A stretch of DNA of 64,000 nucleotides from Deltaproteobacteria bacterium (GCA_016704445.1 JADJAE010000160.1:379433-443432), one strand, 5' to 3'. Positions 8,194 through 17,622 are shown, counted from the first letter of the stretch. The notes: a model not told the origin generated them from the letters alone. Program-made: numbers and translations.

Positions 8194-9725
8194 GCGGCGG
8201 GTACCACTCGGCGCGCGACCACCGCGGTCCGCTTCGGCTCGACTGCGATGTGGTCGTCGTGGGCTCCGGGGCCGGCGGCGCCGTCGTCGCGACCGAGCTC
8301 GCGCAGAGCGGCCTCCGCGTGATCGTCCTCGAGGAGGGGCCCCGGGTGGAAGGTCCACTCCACGGGCAGATGCGACCGAGCGAGTCGATGCGTCACGTCT
8401 GGCGCGATGGGGCCTTCGTCGCCGCGCTGGGCGTGGGCCAGAGCCCGACCATCAACGTCACCATGGCGAAGTGCGTGGGAGGCTCGTCGGTGGTGACCGG
8501 CGGGGTGTGCTTCCGCGTGCCGGGCGCGGTGCTGCACGAGTGGCAGAACGAGCTCGGGCTGGAGGACTACTCCGAGGAGCGCCTCGAGCCGTACGTGAGC
8601 CATGTCGAGCGGGCCATCCACGTGGAGGAGGTTCCGGTCTCGATGCGCTCGCGCTCCACGACGCTCTTCGTCGAGGGCGCCGAGCGGCTCGGCGTCCCGA
8701 TCAAGCCCATCCGCCGGAATACCAAGGACTGTAATGGCTGCGGTCGCTGCAACTTCGGCTGCCCCCATGGCGCCAAGATGAGCGTCGACCTCAGCTACCT
8801 GCCGCGCGCGGTGGCCAGCGGCGCCGAGGTCTGGTCCCACGCGCTCGTCGAGCGGGTGGTCACTCGTAACGGCCGGGCGATCGGCGTCGTGGGGCGCATC
8901 CTCAACCGCGAGGGCGGGGCGGCGGGTGATCGCCTGGAGGTCCGGGCGCGTCGCGTGGTGCTCGCCGCGGGCGCCTGGCATACGCCGCTTCTGCTGCAGC
9001 GCAGCGGCGTCGGTCACCCTCGCTGGGTCGGGCGACAGATGACCCTGCACCCGGGGTTCAGGGTGCTGGCGCGCTTCGCGAGGCCCGTGCGCGGCTGGCA
9101 GGGCGCGCTGCAGAGCGCGTACACCGACGCCTTCGAGCACGAGGGCATCACGCTCATGGCGCTGTTCGTCCCGACGGGCGTGCTCGGGGCCACGATGCCG
9201 GGCGTCGGGGCCGAGCACGTCGCGGCGGCGAGCAAGATCGACCACCTCGCGATGTTCGGGGGGATCATCCACGACGCGGGCGGCGGCTCGGTGCACCGCG
9301 GCCCGGGTCGCGAGCCCGTGGTCACGTACCGGATGGCCCCGGAGGACCGGGCGAAGATCCCACGCGTGATCTTGCTGCTCGCGGAGACCTTCTTCGCCGC
9401 GGGCGCCGAGGAGGTGTTCATCCCGGTGCTGGGCATGCGCGGCCTCGACGCCGACGCCTTCCGCCGGACGGACCTCTCGCGCGTCCCCGCCGCGAGGATC
9501 GAGTGCGCCTCGCAGCACCCGCTCGGCAGCGCGCGGATGGGGTGCGCCCGGGAGAACTCCGTGGTCGACCCGGACGGGCGGGTCTGGGACACGCAGGAGC
9601 TCTACATCGCGGACGGGAGCGTGCTCCCGACGAGCCTCGGGGTGAACCCTCAGCTCTCGATCATGACCGTCGCCACGCGCTTCGCCTGGCGGATGCGCGA
9701 CCGGCCGCTCCCTCCGTTGGACTGA
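8190..9725 (+). CDS. GMC family FAD oxidoreductase with CxxCxxCxxxC motif
   Basis: 511 residues. The N-terminal dinucleotide-binding fold VVVGSGAGGAVVATEL and the C-terminal GMC block, QHPLGSARMG with LYIADGSVLPTSLGVNP, show an FAD-dependent alcohol or sterol-type oxidoreductase. The region GGSSVVTGGVCFRVP fits the flavin-attachment/second GMC signature. Unusual but recurrent in bacterial long-chain alcohol oxidase relatives is CNGCGRCNFGCPHG: Cys 181, 184, 187 and 191 have ferredoxin-type [4Fe-4S] spacing. The substrate cannot be read from sequence. It is translated together with the small upstream protein and is followed convergently by a kinase gene. Confidence 0.88.
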   Translation: MSGGYHSARDHRGPLRLDCDVVVVGSGAGGAVVATELAQSGLRVIVLEEGPRVEGPLHGQMRPSESMRHVWRDGAFVAALGVGQSPTINVTMAKCVGGSSVVTGGVCFRVPGAVLHEWQNELGLEDYSEERLEPYVSHVERAIHVEEVPVSMRSRSTTLFVEGAERLGVPIKPIRRNTKDCNGCGRCNFGCPHGAKMSVDLSYLPRAVASGAEVWSHALVERVVTRNGRAIGVVGRILNREGGAAGDRLEVRARRVVLAAGAWHTPLLLQRSGVGHPRWVGRQMTLHPGFRVLARFARPVRGWQGALQSAYTDAFEHEGITLMALFVPTGVLGATMPGVGAEHVAAASKIDHLAMFGGIIHDAGGGSVHRGPGREPVVTYRMAPEDRAKIPRVILLLAETFFAAGAEEVFIPVLGMRGLDADAFRRTDLSRVPAARIECASQHPLGSARMGCARENSVVDPDGRVWDTQELYIADGSVLPTSLGVNPQLSIMTVATRFAWRMRDRPLPPLD

Positions 9726-9732
9726 GGAAAGG

Positions 9733-11298
9733 TCAGCGCGGCGCGCCGGGCGCGCTGCCTCGGCGGTCGTGGATCGCGACCGTCCAGGTGGTGTCGCCGA
9801 GCCGCCAGCGCTGGCCGTCGAAGAGCGCCACGGGCATCTCGCTCTCGTCACGGAGCGCCACGATCTGACCGCCCCGCGCCCTCAGGATAAGCATCGCCGT
9901 GGAGGCCTCCGGGGGCGCGACGATGGCGGCGTCGGGCGTGCAGGCGACCGTCGCCTCGGTGAGCACGAGCACGTGTGTGATGCCCGCGCCGTGGCGGTCG
10001 ATGCGGGTGAGGCGCGCCCAGGGAGGGAGGGCGCCCGCGGTGGTCGCCGCGTGCTCGAAGAGGAAGCGGACGTGCGGACCGAGGCCGATCTCGTCGCCGT
10101 GCTCGAGGCGGAAGGGCTCGCGGCCCGGGGCGAGGGAGCGGCCGTTGACGGAGGTGCCGGAGGCGCTCCGGAGGTCGACGATGGACGCGTAGCCGCCGTG
10201 CCACTCGATGCACGCGTGGCGGCGGGAGACCGAGCGGGAGCGGCGATCGTTCTCGTCGGACGGCGGCAGGCAGCGCGCCACGACGTGACCCGTTCGCCCG
10301 AGCAGCAGCCGCGGCGTCGCGAGCACCTGTACCGGGCCGACGCCCGCGTCGCTCATCAGCTCGACGTAGCCGACGGCGTGGAGCACCTCGTCGTCGGGGA
10401 TGAGCGCTCGGACGGTCGGCGGCGGAGGGAGCCGGATGCCGCCCGCGGCCTCGACGTCGGAGCGCATCGCCTCGGCGGTGGCGTAGCGGTCCTCGGGGCG
10501 CTTCGCGAGGGCGCGCCGCACGATGGGCTCGAAGGCCCGCGCCTGCGGAGGCGCATCGGCGGGGAAGGGGGGCACCTCGGCGTGGCAATGGAGCCCCGCG
10601 AGCGCGAGCAGCGTGGGCGCCTCGAAGGGCACCCGGCCGAGGAGCATCTCGTAGAGCATGATTCCCACGGCGTAGAGGTCCGCTCGCTCGTCGAGCGCGG
10701 CGCCGCCCCACTGCTCGGGGGACATGTAGTCGGGCGTTCCCATCACCACGCCCGCCGCGGTGCGGAGCACGATCGAGCCCTCCAGGCTCTGGTCGAGGAT
10801 CTTCGCCAGACCGAAGTCCGTGAGCCGCGCCACCTCTCCGATGCGGTCGCCCTGCGTCGGCGAGAGCATCACGTTCTCGGGCTTCACGTCGCGGTGCACC
10901 AGTCCCCTGGCGTGCGCCTCGGAGAGCGCGCAGAGCACCTGCGCCGTCCACGTCGCCGCGAGCTCCGGGGCCACCGGTCCGTCCGCGACGGCCTGGTCGA
11001 GCCCGCGGCCGAGCACCGCTTCGCTCACGAGGTAGCGCTCTCCGTCCGCGGTCTTCCCGGCGTCGAACACCCGCACGGTGAACGGCGAGGTCAGCGTCGA
11101 GGAGGCTCGCGCCTCGCGGGAGAATCGGGCCCCCACGGAGGCGTCGGAGCCGTGCCGCTCGGCGAGCCGGGCCAGCGCGACCTGCGTCTGGGTGAGCCGG
11201 TCGTAGGCGAGGTAGACCTGCTTCACCGAGCCCCGGCCGAGCAGCCGGACGACGGCGTAGCGTCCGGCGTAGAGGGTGCCCGAGGGGAGGTCGTCCAC
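9733..11298 (-). CDS. Ser/Thr kinase-FHA protein with WNK-like lysine placement
   Basis: 521 residues from the GTG at 11298, which has GAGG nine bases upstream. The N-terminal Hanks kinase keeps the helix-C Glu (E62), HRDVKPEN (135-142), DFG (161-163) and a SPEQ activation-segment end. The beta-3 lysine, however, is replaced: the segment reads VALAR, with Ala at 43. A lysine sits instead in the glycine loop, GRGSVKQVY (K26), the position used by eukaryotic WNK kinases. The C-terminal third (about residues 330-420) is an FHA domain, with LLLGR, SVSRRHACIEW and SGTSVNGR, that should bind phosphothreonine. No membrane segment is seen, so it is cytoplasmic. It is the third gene of a unit with the two M16 proteins. 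Confidence 0.88.
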   Translation of the reverse strand: MDDLPSGTLYAGRYAVVRLLGRGSVKQVYLAYDRLTQTQVALARLAERHGSDASVGARFSREARASSTLTSPFTVRVFDAGKTADGERYLVSEAVLGRGLDQAVADGPVAPELAATWTAQVLCALSEAHARGLVHRDVKPENVMLSPTQGDRIGEVARLTDFGLAKILDQSLEGSIVLRTAAGVVMGTPDYMSPEQWGGAALDERADLYAVGIMLYEMLLGRVPFEAPTLLALAGLHCHAEVPPFPADAPPQARAFEPIVRRALAKRPEDRYATAEAMRSDVEAAGGIRLPPPPTVRALIPDDEVLHAVGYVELMSDAGVGPVQVLATPRLLLGRTGHVVARCLPPSDENDRRSRSVSRRHACIEWHGGYASIVDLRSASGTSVNGRSLAPGREPFRLEHGDEIGLGPHVRFLFEHAATTAGALPPWARLTRIDRHGAGITHVLVLTEATVACTPDAAIVAPPEASTAMLILRARGGQIVALRDESEMPVALFDGQRWRLGDTTWTVAIHDRRGSAPGAPR

Positions 11299-11309
11299 CG
11301 GCGGGAGCC

Positions 11310-12599
11310 TCAGTCGTGGTCGAAGGGCACGACCTGGGTGTCGCGCAGCCGCGGGATCGCCCCTTCGAGCGGCGCGCGCAGCGTCTCCGCGGTGGCCACC
11401 ACGGTGATGAGCAGGTCTTCCGCCGAGAGCCTGCGGCGGAGCGCCTCGTTGACGTCGTCGACGGTCACCGCGTTCACGCGCTCGACATACTCGGCGTAGT
11501 AAGATTTCGGGAGGTCGAGCAGTTCGACGTCGAGGCGCTGCCACAGCCGCTTGGAGGCCGTGTCGCGCTCGAACGCGTAGCTGCGGGTGAGGTACGAGCG
11601 CGCGAAGGAGACCTCGCGGGCGGTGGCTCCCTTGTCGAGCAGGCGCTCGAGCAGCGAGAGCTGGATGCCCACGCAGCGGGCCGCGTCGGCGGCGGCGGGG
11701 AAGGTCCACATCGACCAGCTCTCCCGGGCGCGGTCGCGCCCGAGGCGGGACGAGGCGCCGTAGGAGAGGCCGCGCTTCGAGCGGATCTCGCGCATGAGGC
11801 GCGCCGTGAAGGTTCCGCCGAAGAGGGTGTTGCCGACCATCAGGGCGAAGTGGTCGCGGTAACGCGGGTGCGACCCGAGGTTGCCGATGTAGATCTGCGT
11901 CTGCGTGCGGTCGGGCTTGTCGACGATGAGCAGCCTGCGGCCGCGCACGGGCTTAGGGGCCTCGATCTTCGACGGGGGCGCAGGGTGCGACGAGAGGTTC
12001 GGGACGATGCGCGCGGAGAAGCCCTCGAGCTCCTCGCGGGAGATGTCGCCCGCGGCGGCGACCACCAGGTTGTCGCGACAGAAGGTCTTCTGGAACGCCG
12101 TGAGGGCGGCCGTGCGATCGACCCCGTTGAGGCCCTGCAGGGTGCCCGCGGCGGGTCGACCGTAGGGGTGTCCGGCGAAGAGGGCGCGGCGGAAGTGACG
12201 ACCCGCCAGCGAGCGGTCGTCGTCACGGCCGTCGACGATGTCGGCCTGCACCTCGCGCCGCACCTGGGCGATCTCCGCGTCCGGGAGCGTCGCCTCTCTC
12301 ATGAGGTCGGAGAGGAGGTCGAGCAGCGCGGGCACGTTGCGGCGGATGACCGCGGCGTGGAGCATCGCGGAGCTCGCGTCGACGGAGGTGCTGAGCTCGG
12401 CGCCGAGACGGTCGATGAGCGCGTCGATCTCCCGGGCGGAGCGGGTGCGCGTGCCGCGGCGCAGCGTGCGCAGCGCGAGGTTGAGGCCGCCCTCGCGGCC
12501 GGGCGGATCGTACTGCGCGCCGGTGCGCGCGATGAGGAAGAGGTCGACGAGGGGAAGGTCGTGCGCGGGCTCGCAGAAGACCGGGGTGAGGGGGGCCAT
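11310..12599 (-). CDS. M16 peptidase-family protein, non-catalytic partner
   Basis: 429 residues starting at the ATG at 12599, which overlaps the stop of the upstream M16 gene (TGATG). The fold is M16B: the N-terminal repeat contains GGLNLALRTLRRGT where active members have HxxEH, so the zinc site is missing. The C-terminal half has RPVRGRRLLIVDKPDRTQTQ-like sequence and SKRGLSYGASSRLG, typical of the second M16 repeat. Paired active/inactive M16B proteins form heterodimeric peptide-degrading or processing enzymes, as in the mitochondrial processing peptidase. It most likely supplies substrate binding for its partner. No signal peptide is visible. Confidence 0.88.
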   Translation of the reverse strand: MAPLTPVFCEPAHDLPLVDLFLIARTGAQYDPPGREGGLNLALRTLRRGTRTRSAREIDALIDRLGAELSTSVDASSAMLHAAVIRRNVPALLDLLSDLMREATLPDAEIAQVRREVQADIVDGRDDDRSLAGRHFRRALFAGHPYGRPAAGTLQGLNGVDRTAALTAFQKTFCRDNLVVAAAGDISREELEGFSARIVPNLSSHPAPPSKIEAPKPVRGRRLLIVDKPDRTQTQIYIGNLGSHPRYRDHFALMVGNTLFGGTFTARLMREIRSKRGLSYGASSRLGRDRARESWSMWTFPAAADAARCVGIQLSLLERLLDKGATAREVSFARSYLTRSYAFERDTASKRLWQRLDVELLDLPKSYYAEYVERVNAVTVDDVNEALRRRLSAEDLLITVVATAETLRAPLEGAIPRLRDTQVVPFDHD

Positions 12600-14008
12600 C
12601 ACGCGGCTCCAGGGGTGAGGTTGGAGCGGACCAGCACCGCGGTGCACGGCTGGCCGAAGAGGTAGCGGCGCGCGACATCCTGGAGGGCCTCGGCGGACAG
12701 CGAGCGGATGGCCTCCATGCGCGCCACGCTGCCAACCGGGTCGTCGATGACCACCGAGTGGAAGCCGATGCTCTCGGCGCGGCCGCCGACCGTCTCCAGG
12801 CCCCGGAGGAAGCCGAGCTCGAGGCGGGCCACCGCCCGGTCGCGCTCGTCGTCGCTGATGGGGTCTGCGGCGACCGAGGCCAGGCATCGCTCGATCGCCT
12901 CGCGGAGCGCCTCGGGCTGGACCGGCCCGCGCCCGGTGGCGCTGATCTCGACGAGGCCGGGGTCTCGGAAGGTCGACGCCCAGCCGGAGATGTCCGTGGC
13001 GATCTCCTGCTCGGTGACGAGCTCGCGGTAGAGCCGCGCCGAGCGGCCGCCGGTGAGCGCCTCGACGAGCACCGAGAGCGCGGCATGGTCGGGGTGCGAG
13101 AACTCAGGGCACTTGAAGCCCAGCGCGACCTTGGCCGTCGGCGTCGGCCGCTCGAGCACCGCCAGGCGATGCTCGGTCTGCACCGGCTCCCTGGGGACCT
13201 GCACCTCCGGCAGCTTCGCCGGGCGCATCGCTCCGTAGTACCGCTGGATCAGCCGAAGCGCCTTGGCGCGGTCGAGGTCACCCACGAGCACCACGGTGGC
13301 GTTGTTGGGGGCGTACCAGGTCTTGTAGAACTCGCGGCAGTCCGCGGGGGTGAAGTTCTCGATGTCGGCCATCCACCCGATGGTGGGGTGGTGGTAGGGG
13401 TGCTCCTTGAAGGCGAGCGACCAGAGGGTCTCGGAGACCGCTCCGTCGACGTCGTCCTCCACGCGGTAGCGGCGCTCGTTGGCGACGACCTCCTTCTCGC
13501 TCGCGACGGGCTTCGCGCGCAGCACGAGGTTGCGCATGCGGTCGGACTCGAGCTTGACCACCAGCGGGAGCTGATCGGCGGGGATGTTCTCGTAATAGAA
13601 GGTCCAGTCCGTCCACGTGGCGGCGTTGGTCTCCGCGCCAGCGCGCTCGAGCATCTGGTCGAAGCGCCCCGCGGGCAGGAGCTTCGTCTCATTGAACATC
13701 AGGTGTTCGAAGAGGTGAGCGAGCCCCGTCTTGCCCTCACGCGCGTTGCGGGAGCCCACGCGAAACCAGACGTTGTACGAGAGAACCGGGGCACGTCCGT
13801 CGACCTGGAGCAGCACCTGCAGCCCGTTGCCGAGCCGGTAGGTCTCGACCGCGCCACCGGGGAAGTCCGGGTGGATGGGGCCCGCCGTGATGACCGAGAA
13901 GCGGTCGGCGGTGCGATTGAGGCGCTGGAGGAGCGCCGTGACCTGGGAGGGGCTCGGGAGGCTGCGAGGTGGCGATGGGCATCTCTTGAAGGGGGGGTGT
14001 CGAGGCAA
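12599..14008 (-). CDS. M16 zinc metallopeptidase, catalytic partner
   Basis: About 469 residues. The active-site motif HLFEH (within GLAHLFEHLMFNET) and the downstream EKEVVANER supply the M16 inverse zinc site. The C-terminal repeat carries GGRSARLYRELV. No ATG or GTG exists in frame before the domain; the only usual-type start is the TTG at 14008, in a region with two runs of G (13991-13997, 14013-14018), so the N-terminus may be wrong through an indel. The peptide from TTG has no signal sequence, which suggests a cytoplasmic enzyme unless the start has been lost. It is coupled to the inactive partner downstream. Confidence 0.85.
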   Translation of the reverse strand: MPRHPPFKRCPSPPRSLPSPSQVTALLQRLNRTADRFSVITAGPIHPDFPGGAVETYRLGNGLQVLLQVDGRAPVLSYNVWFRVGSRNAREGKTGLAHLFEHLMFNETKLLPAGRFDQMLERAGAETNAATWTDWTFYYENIPADQLPLVVKLESDRMRNLVLRAKPVASEKEVVANERRYRVEDDVDGAVSETLWSLAFKEHPYHHPTIGWMADIENFTPADCREFYKTWYAPNNATVVLVGDLDRAKALRLIQRYYGAMRPAKLPEVQVPREPVQTEHRLAVLERPTPTAKVALGFKCPEFSHPDHAALSVLVEALTGGRSARLYRELVTEQEIATDISGWASTFRDPGLVEISATGRGPVQPEALREAIERCLASVAADPISDDERDRAVARLELGFLRGLETVGGRAESIGFHSVVIDDPVGSVARMEAIRSLSAEALQDVARRYLFGQPCTAVLVRSNLTPGAA

Positions 14009-14060
14009 CCGAAGGGGGGAGTGCAGGGACCAGAGATCGCGACCGTGCGGCCGCGCCGGT

Positions 14061-14855
14061 CTAGAAGGTTCCCGCGACGGAGAGGCCACCAGGGGAGATG
14101 CCGAAGTCGAGGCGCGCGACGGGGGCAGCGACCCGGCGCTCCTGGGGATGGGTGAACATCCACACGGCGCCCACCGCGGCGCCGACGCCGACGGCGAGGC
14201 CCACGATGCCGATGGTGCGATAGGTCTCGCCCTGATCGCGGATGCGCGTCTGGAGGTCGAGGTTCGCGCCCGCGTCGGTGTAGGTCGATGAGTTGTCGAT
14301 CGCGACGCCGAGGAAGCCGGCGCCCACCGCAGTGAAGACGAGTGCCGCGCCACCGAGGGCCCAGGCGCCGCCGGAGATGCGGGAGGTGACCACCTCGGGA
14401 GGCGGGAGAGGCGGACACGACGGAGCCTCCGGGCAGGTAGGGCAGGTGGGGCAGGGGGGGCTCACCACGACCGGGGCGGCAGGCTGGAGGTCACGCTCTC
14501 CCATCTGACCCGCGAGGGTGCGGGCTCGCGCGGCGAGGTCGGCGTCGGGCGCCGGGCTCGTCATCGCCAGGAGCTCTCGGAGCTGGCTAAGCGCGCCCAC
14601 CGTGTCGCCCGCGCGCATCCGTGCCTCGGCCGCGTTGTAGAGCGTGGCCGGGTGGGGCCTCGCCCGGAACGACCGCTCGAAGTGCACCGTGGCCTCGCCG
14701 AAGCGTCCGCGCTGAAAGGCCTGGACGCCGTTGCGGTACTGGGCGCGAGCCTCCTCCAGCCGGGGTTCGTCCGGCGCGGGCTGCTGGGCGAAGGCCTGCG
14801 ATGAAGCGAGGACGAGGGAGAGGGCGAGGGAACCGATGGTCGCTTGACGCTGCAC
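14061..14855 (-). CDS. Exported TPR protein with membrane segments
   Basis: 264 residues from the GTG at 14855, chosen because it puts a compact signal peptide (SLALSLVLASSQAFA/QQ) at the N-terminus; a TTG at 14891 would add 12 residues. TPR-like helices (ARAQYRNGVQAFQRGRFGEA and HFERSFRARPHPATLYNAAE) occupy roughly residues 35-100. A Cys/Pro stretch with CPTCPTCP follows, then two hydrophobic segments near residues 160-230. Similar 'TPR plus C-terminal membrane hairpin' proteins are frequent in Myxococcota and usually uncharacterised. It lies 52 bases upstream of the M16 pair in the same direction, so it may be part of that unit. Confidence 0.8.
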   Translation of the reverse strand: MQRQATIGSLALSLVLASSQAFAQQPAPDEPRLEEARAQYRNGVQAFQRGRFGEATVHFERSFRARPHPATLYNAAEARMRAGDTVGALSQLRELLAMTSPAPDADLAARARTLAGQMGERDLQPAAPVVVSPPCPTCPTCPEAPSCPPLPPPEVVTSRISGGAWALGGAALVFTAVGAGFLGVAIDNSSTYTDAGANLDLQTRIRDQGETYRTIGIVGLAVGVGAAVGAVWMFTHPQERRVAAPVARLDFGISPGGLSVAGTF

Positions 14856-14911
14856 GGCCGGATGTTCGTCCTGCGTCGACCCGAGCGTCAAGCCGAAGAA
14901 GGTCGCCCCGC

Positions 14912-17019
14912 TCAGAACGGGAGATCGGTGATCACGCCTCGCCCGCCGCGACGGCCAGCGCGCGGAGCCCTGGGAGCAGCAGGGGTCGTCGTGGTGGTCG
15001 TGGGGGTCGTCGTACGTACGGCGCGGGTCGGCGTCGGCGTGGCCGTGGCCGTGGCGCGTGGCGTAGTCGCGGTCGTCGTGCGAGGGGCGCGCTCACGGTG
15101 AACGCGCGCCGTGGCCGCAGGGGCCTGCCGCAGGGGGGGCTCTGGCGCGGCCGCGGGCGGCGTCGGAGCAGGTGCTGGAGCGACCGGCTCGGGCGCCGCC
15201 GCCACGACAGCGGCCGGCGCGGGCGCGGGCTCGACGGCCGCAGGAGCAGGCGCGGGGTCGGCGGCCGCGGGAGTGGGCGCAGCGATCGGCTGAGCGATCG
15301 GCAATGCGGGCTCAGGGGTCGCCGGCGGAGCGGGAGCCCGCGGGGCCTCGACCCGCGCGGTCGTGGTGGCCGCAGGGGTGCGACCATCCATCGCCACCTT
15401 GCCCGCGAGGCCGACGAGGACGACTGCGACGAGGGCGGCGGCGCCGAGGACGAAGACCAGCGGCGATCGCTTCGGGGTGGGGGCGGGCGAGGGCGTCGGT
15501 GCAGGCGCGGCGTAGGCCGGAGCGAAGGGGAGCCGGCGCCGAGAGGGCCGAAGGGGTTGGCGCCAGCGGGCGGCGGGCCCATCGCCGGCGGCGGCTGCAT
15601 GCCGGGACCACCGAAGGCGCCGAAGGGGTTGTTGCTCGGCGGGTCGGCGATCATCGTCGACTCACCGGGCGGCTGCGCGTACGACGGCGGGGCGTGAGGG
15701 TTGGGGAGCCCGGTGGGCGCGATGGTCGCGGCGCGCATCGGGGTGCCCGACGGCTGCGCGGGGAGCGAGTGATCGGGCATCGCGCCGAGGCGACGTCCGG
15801 CGGCGGGCAGCACCGCGGGCGCTTCGTTGGGGGAGGACTGCGGGGCGCGGACGACGGTCTTGCCCTCCTCCTCGTCGTCGTCGAAGGCGGGCAGGAGCAC
15901 CACGGGGTTTGGCGAGGCGTCGGGGCTGTTGCGCGCGATGACGCCGGAGGGCGTGGTGGTCGGCAGCGGGCTGTCGAAGCGAGGCGCCTCGCACATGATC
16001 GTGGAGTTGACCTCCATGACCTCCTCGACGGGCGGGCTGCTGATGGACGCCGGGGCGCTCACCGCGGCGACCAGGGTATCGCGCATCTCGATGGCGCTCT
16101 GGAATCGCCGCGCGGAGTCCTTCTGCAGCGCCTTGGCAACGAAGGCCTCGAGCGCGGGAGGGAACTCGATGCCCGACGCCTGCTGCAACGTCAGCGGCGG
16201 CTTCTCGAGGACCGCCTGCAGCAGTTGCACGGTGTCGTCGGCGTCGATGGGACGCTTCGCGGTGAGCATGAGGAAGAGCGAGACGCCCGCGGCGTAGATG
16301 TCGATGCGAGGGTCGTTGCCCTTGACGGTGCCGCGGATCTGCTCGGGAGCCATGTACGCGAGCGTGCCCAGGGTCTGACCGGCGCGGGTGAGCTCCTGCG
16401 ACGAGGCCTCGGCGAGCTTGGAGATGCCGAAATCGAGGACCTTCAGCTTCTCCACCCCGGCCGGCATGCGCTCGATGAAGAGGTTGGCGGGCTTGAGGTC
16501 GCGGTGGATGACGCCGCACTCATGCGCCGCGGCGAGCCCCTCGCAGAGGTGACGCCCCAGGTGGCCGATGCGCGGGATCGGCAGCCGACCGTTGCGCAGC
16601 GCCTGCTGGACGGTCTGCCCCTCCAGGTACTCCATCACCAGCACGAGCGTGCCGCTCTCGTCGGTGCCCAGGTCGTAGATGGCGACGACGTGGTCGCTGC
16701 GGATTCGCCCCGCGGCGCGGGCCTCGCGACGGAAGCGCTCGACGTAGCTGGGGTCGCTGGAGATCTCCGGGTCGAGGATCTTCAGCGCGACGAGCCGCTC
16801 GGTCTCCTGGTTTCTGGCGAGGTAGACGGTGGCCATCCCGCCGCGCCCGATGACCTTCTGGATGGTGTAGCGACCCAGCACCACCGACCCCGCGGAGAGG
16901 GATCGGGCCGGACCCGACGACATCGCAGAAGAGGATGGCGGCGGAGGTGGGGCGCCCATGGGCTCAACGCCGGGCGCACGGAGGATCGTAGAGCGGGGCT
17001 TATAGGGGTTAGCCGTCAC
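14912..17019 (-). CDS. Membrane Ser/Thr protein kinase, frame broken near 15530
   Basis: The GTG at 17019 starts a kinase: GRGGMATVYLA, VALKIL, HRDLKPAN, DFGISKL, and YMAPEQIRGTV. A long Pro/Ser linker follows. The frame that encodes residues 1 to about 495 then drifts into Arg-rich nonsense, while the next frame continues naturally with FAPAYAAPAPTPSPAP, a membrane helix (LVFVLGAAALVAVVLVGLAG), and a Pro/Ala/Thr-rich outer tail ending ITDLPF at 14912. Adding one base to the GGGG run at 15527-15530 joins the two exactly. Either an assembly indel or a true frameshift is possible; the preserved downstream codon bias favours an indel. It is a one-pass kinase with cytoplasmic catalytic domain. 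Confidence 0.82.
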
Positions 17020-17027
17020 GGTGGCCA

Positions 17028-17033
17028 AGACTA
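17028..17033 (-). promoter_or_regulatory. -10-like box TAGTCT, 8 nt before kinase start
   Basis: On the minus strand TAGTCT ends 8 bases before the GTG at 17019. No ribosome binding site fits between them, so the transcript is probably leaderless. It also supports that GTG over more upstream starts. Confidence 0.5.
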
Positions 17034-17076
17034 CCACCGACCGCGGACCAGCGGCCACAACCCCAGTGCGCCAGAA

Positions 17077-17622
17077 TCATGTCTCGTCGACGATCGTGAT
17101 GGTCCGCCGTATGGATGTGGGGGCGCTCGATCCGGTGGGGGCGACGTTGGCCTCGAGCACGAAGCGTCGGCCGACGACCTCCGCGGGGCCTCGGATGCGC
17201 GACAGGATCACCAGCAGCGCGCTCGACGTCTCCCAGCCCTGGGCGGTGCGGAGCAGCCCGCGGCCTTCGAGCAGGCGGATGCGGTCGGCGGGGTCGTTGA
17301 TGGGCTCTCCGCCCTCCGCCGGGGTCACCCGGAAGGTGACCTGCACGTCACCGCCGAGGCGCTGCTCACGGATGCGCGCGAAGAGGTGGTAGCCCCCCTG
17401 CGGGCCGTGGATCAGCTCGACGGGAGCGCCGTCGACGAGAGGCTCCCACGCCGACTGCCCGGTGCCGACCTCGAGCGTGGGGTCGACGATGGCAGGGCGG
17501 TCTTCGGGAGGCGCGTCGACCGATGCGTCACCGGCCGGCGTCGGCGAGGAGCAGCGCAGGAGCGGAGCGCCAGACAGTGCGAGGAGGAGCACGGGAAGAA
17601 TGGAGCGCGGCACCGGGTTCAC
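17077..17622 (-). CDS. Lipoprotein of unknown function
   Basis: 181 residues from the GTG at 17622. The signal LPVLLLALSGAPLLRC ends in a lipobox-like LLRC, followed by a short acidic linker rich in Asp and Pro. The mature domain (about residues 45-181) looks like a small beta-sandwich: WEPLVDGAPVELIHGPQGG, HLFARI and the closing TSIRRTITIVDET. I do not recognise a named family; the HGPQGGYHLF segment recurs, as far as I recall, in uncharacterised myxobacterial lipoproteins. It lies 57 bases upstream of the kinase gene on the same strand, but each has its own promoter-like box. Confidence 0.75.
   Translation of the reverse strand: MNPVPRSILPVLLLALSGAPLLRCSSPTPAGDASVDAPPEDRPAIVDPTLEVGTGQSAWEPLVDGAPVELIHGPQGGYHLFARIREQRLGGDVQVTFRVTPAEGGEPINDPADRIRLLEGRGLLRTAQGWETSSALLVILSRIRGPAEVVGRRFVLEANVAPTGSSAPTSIRRTITIVDET

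Noticed and set aside
13737..13988. ATG at about 13982-13988 with AAGAG before it as start of the catalytic M16 protein
   Set aside because: It is in the wrong frame for the M16 domain and the AAGAG is too close to act as a ribosome binding site, though an indel cannot be excluded.
14985..15300. Tandem repeat array (GTCGTGGT/GGCGTCGGC-like)
   Set aside because: It is the codon pattern of the Pro/Ala/Thr-rich tail of the kinase at 14912-17019, not an independent repeat.
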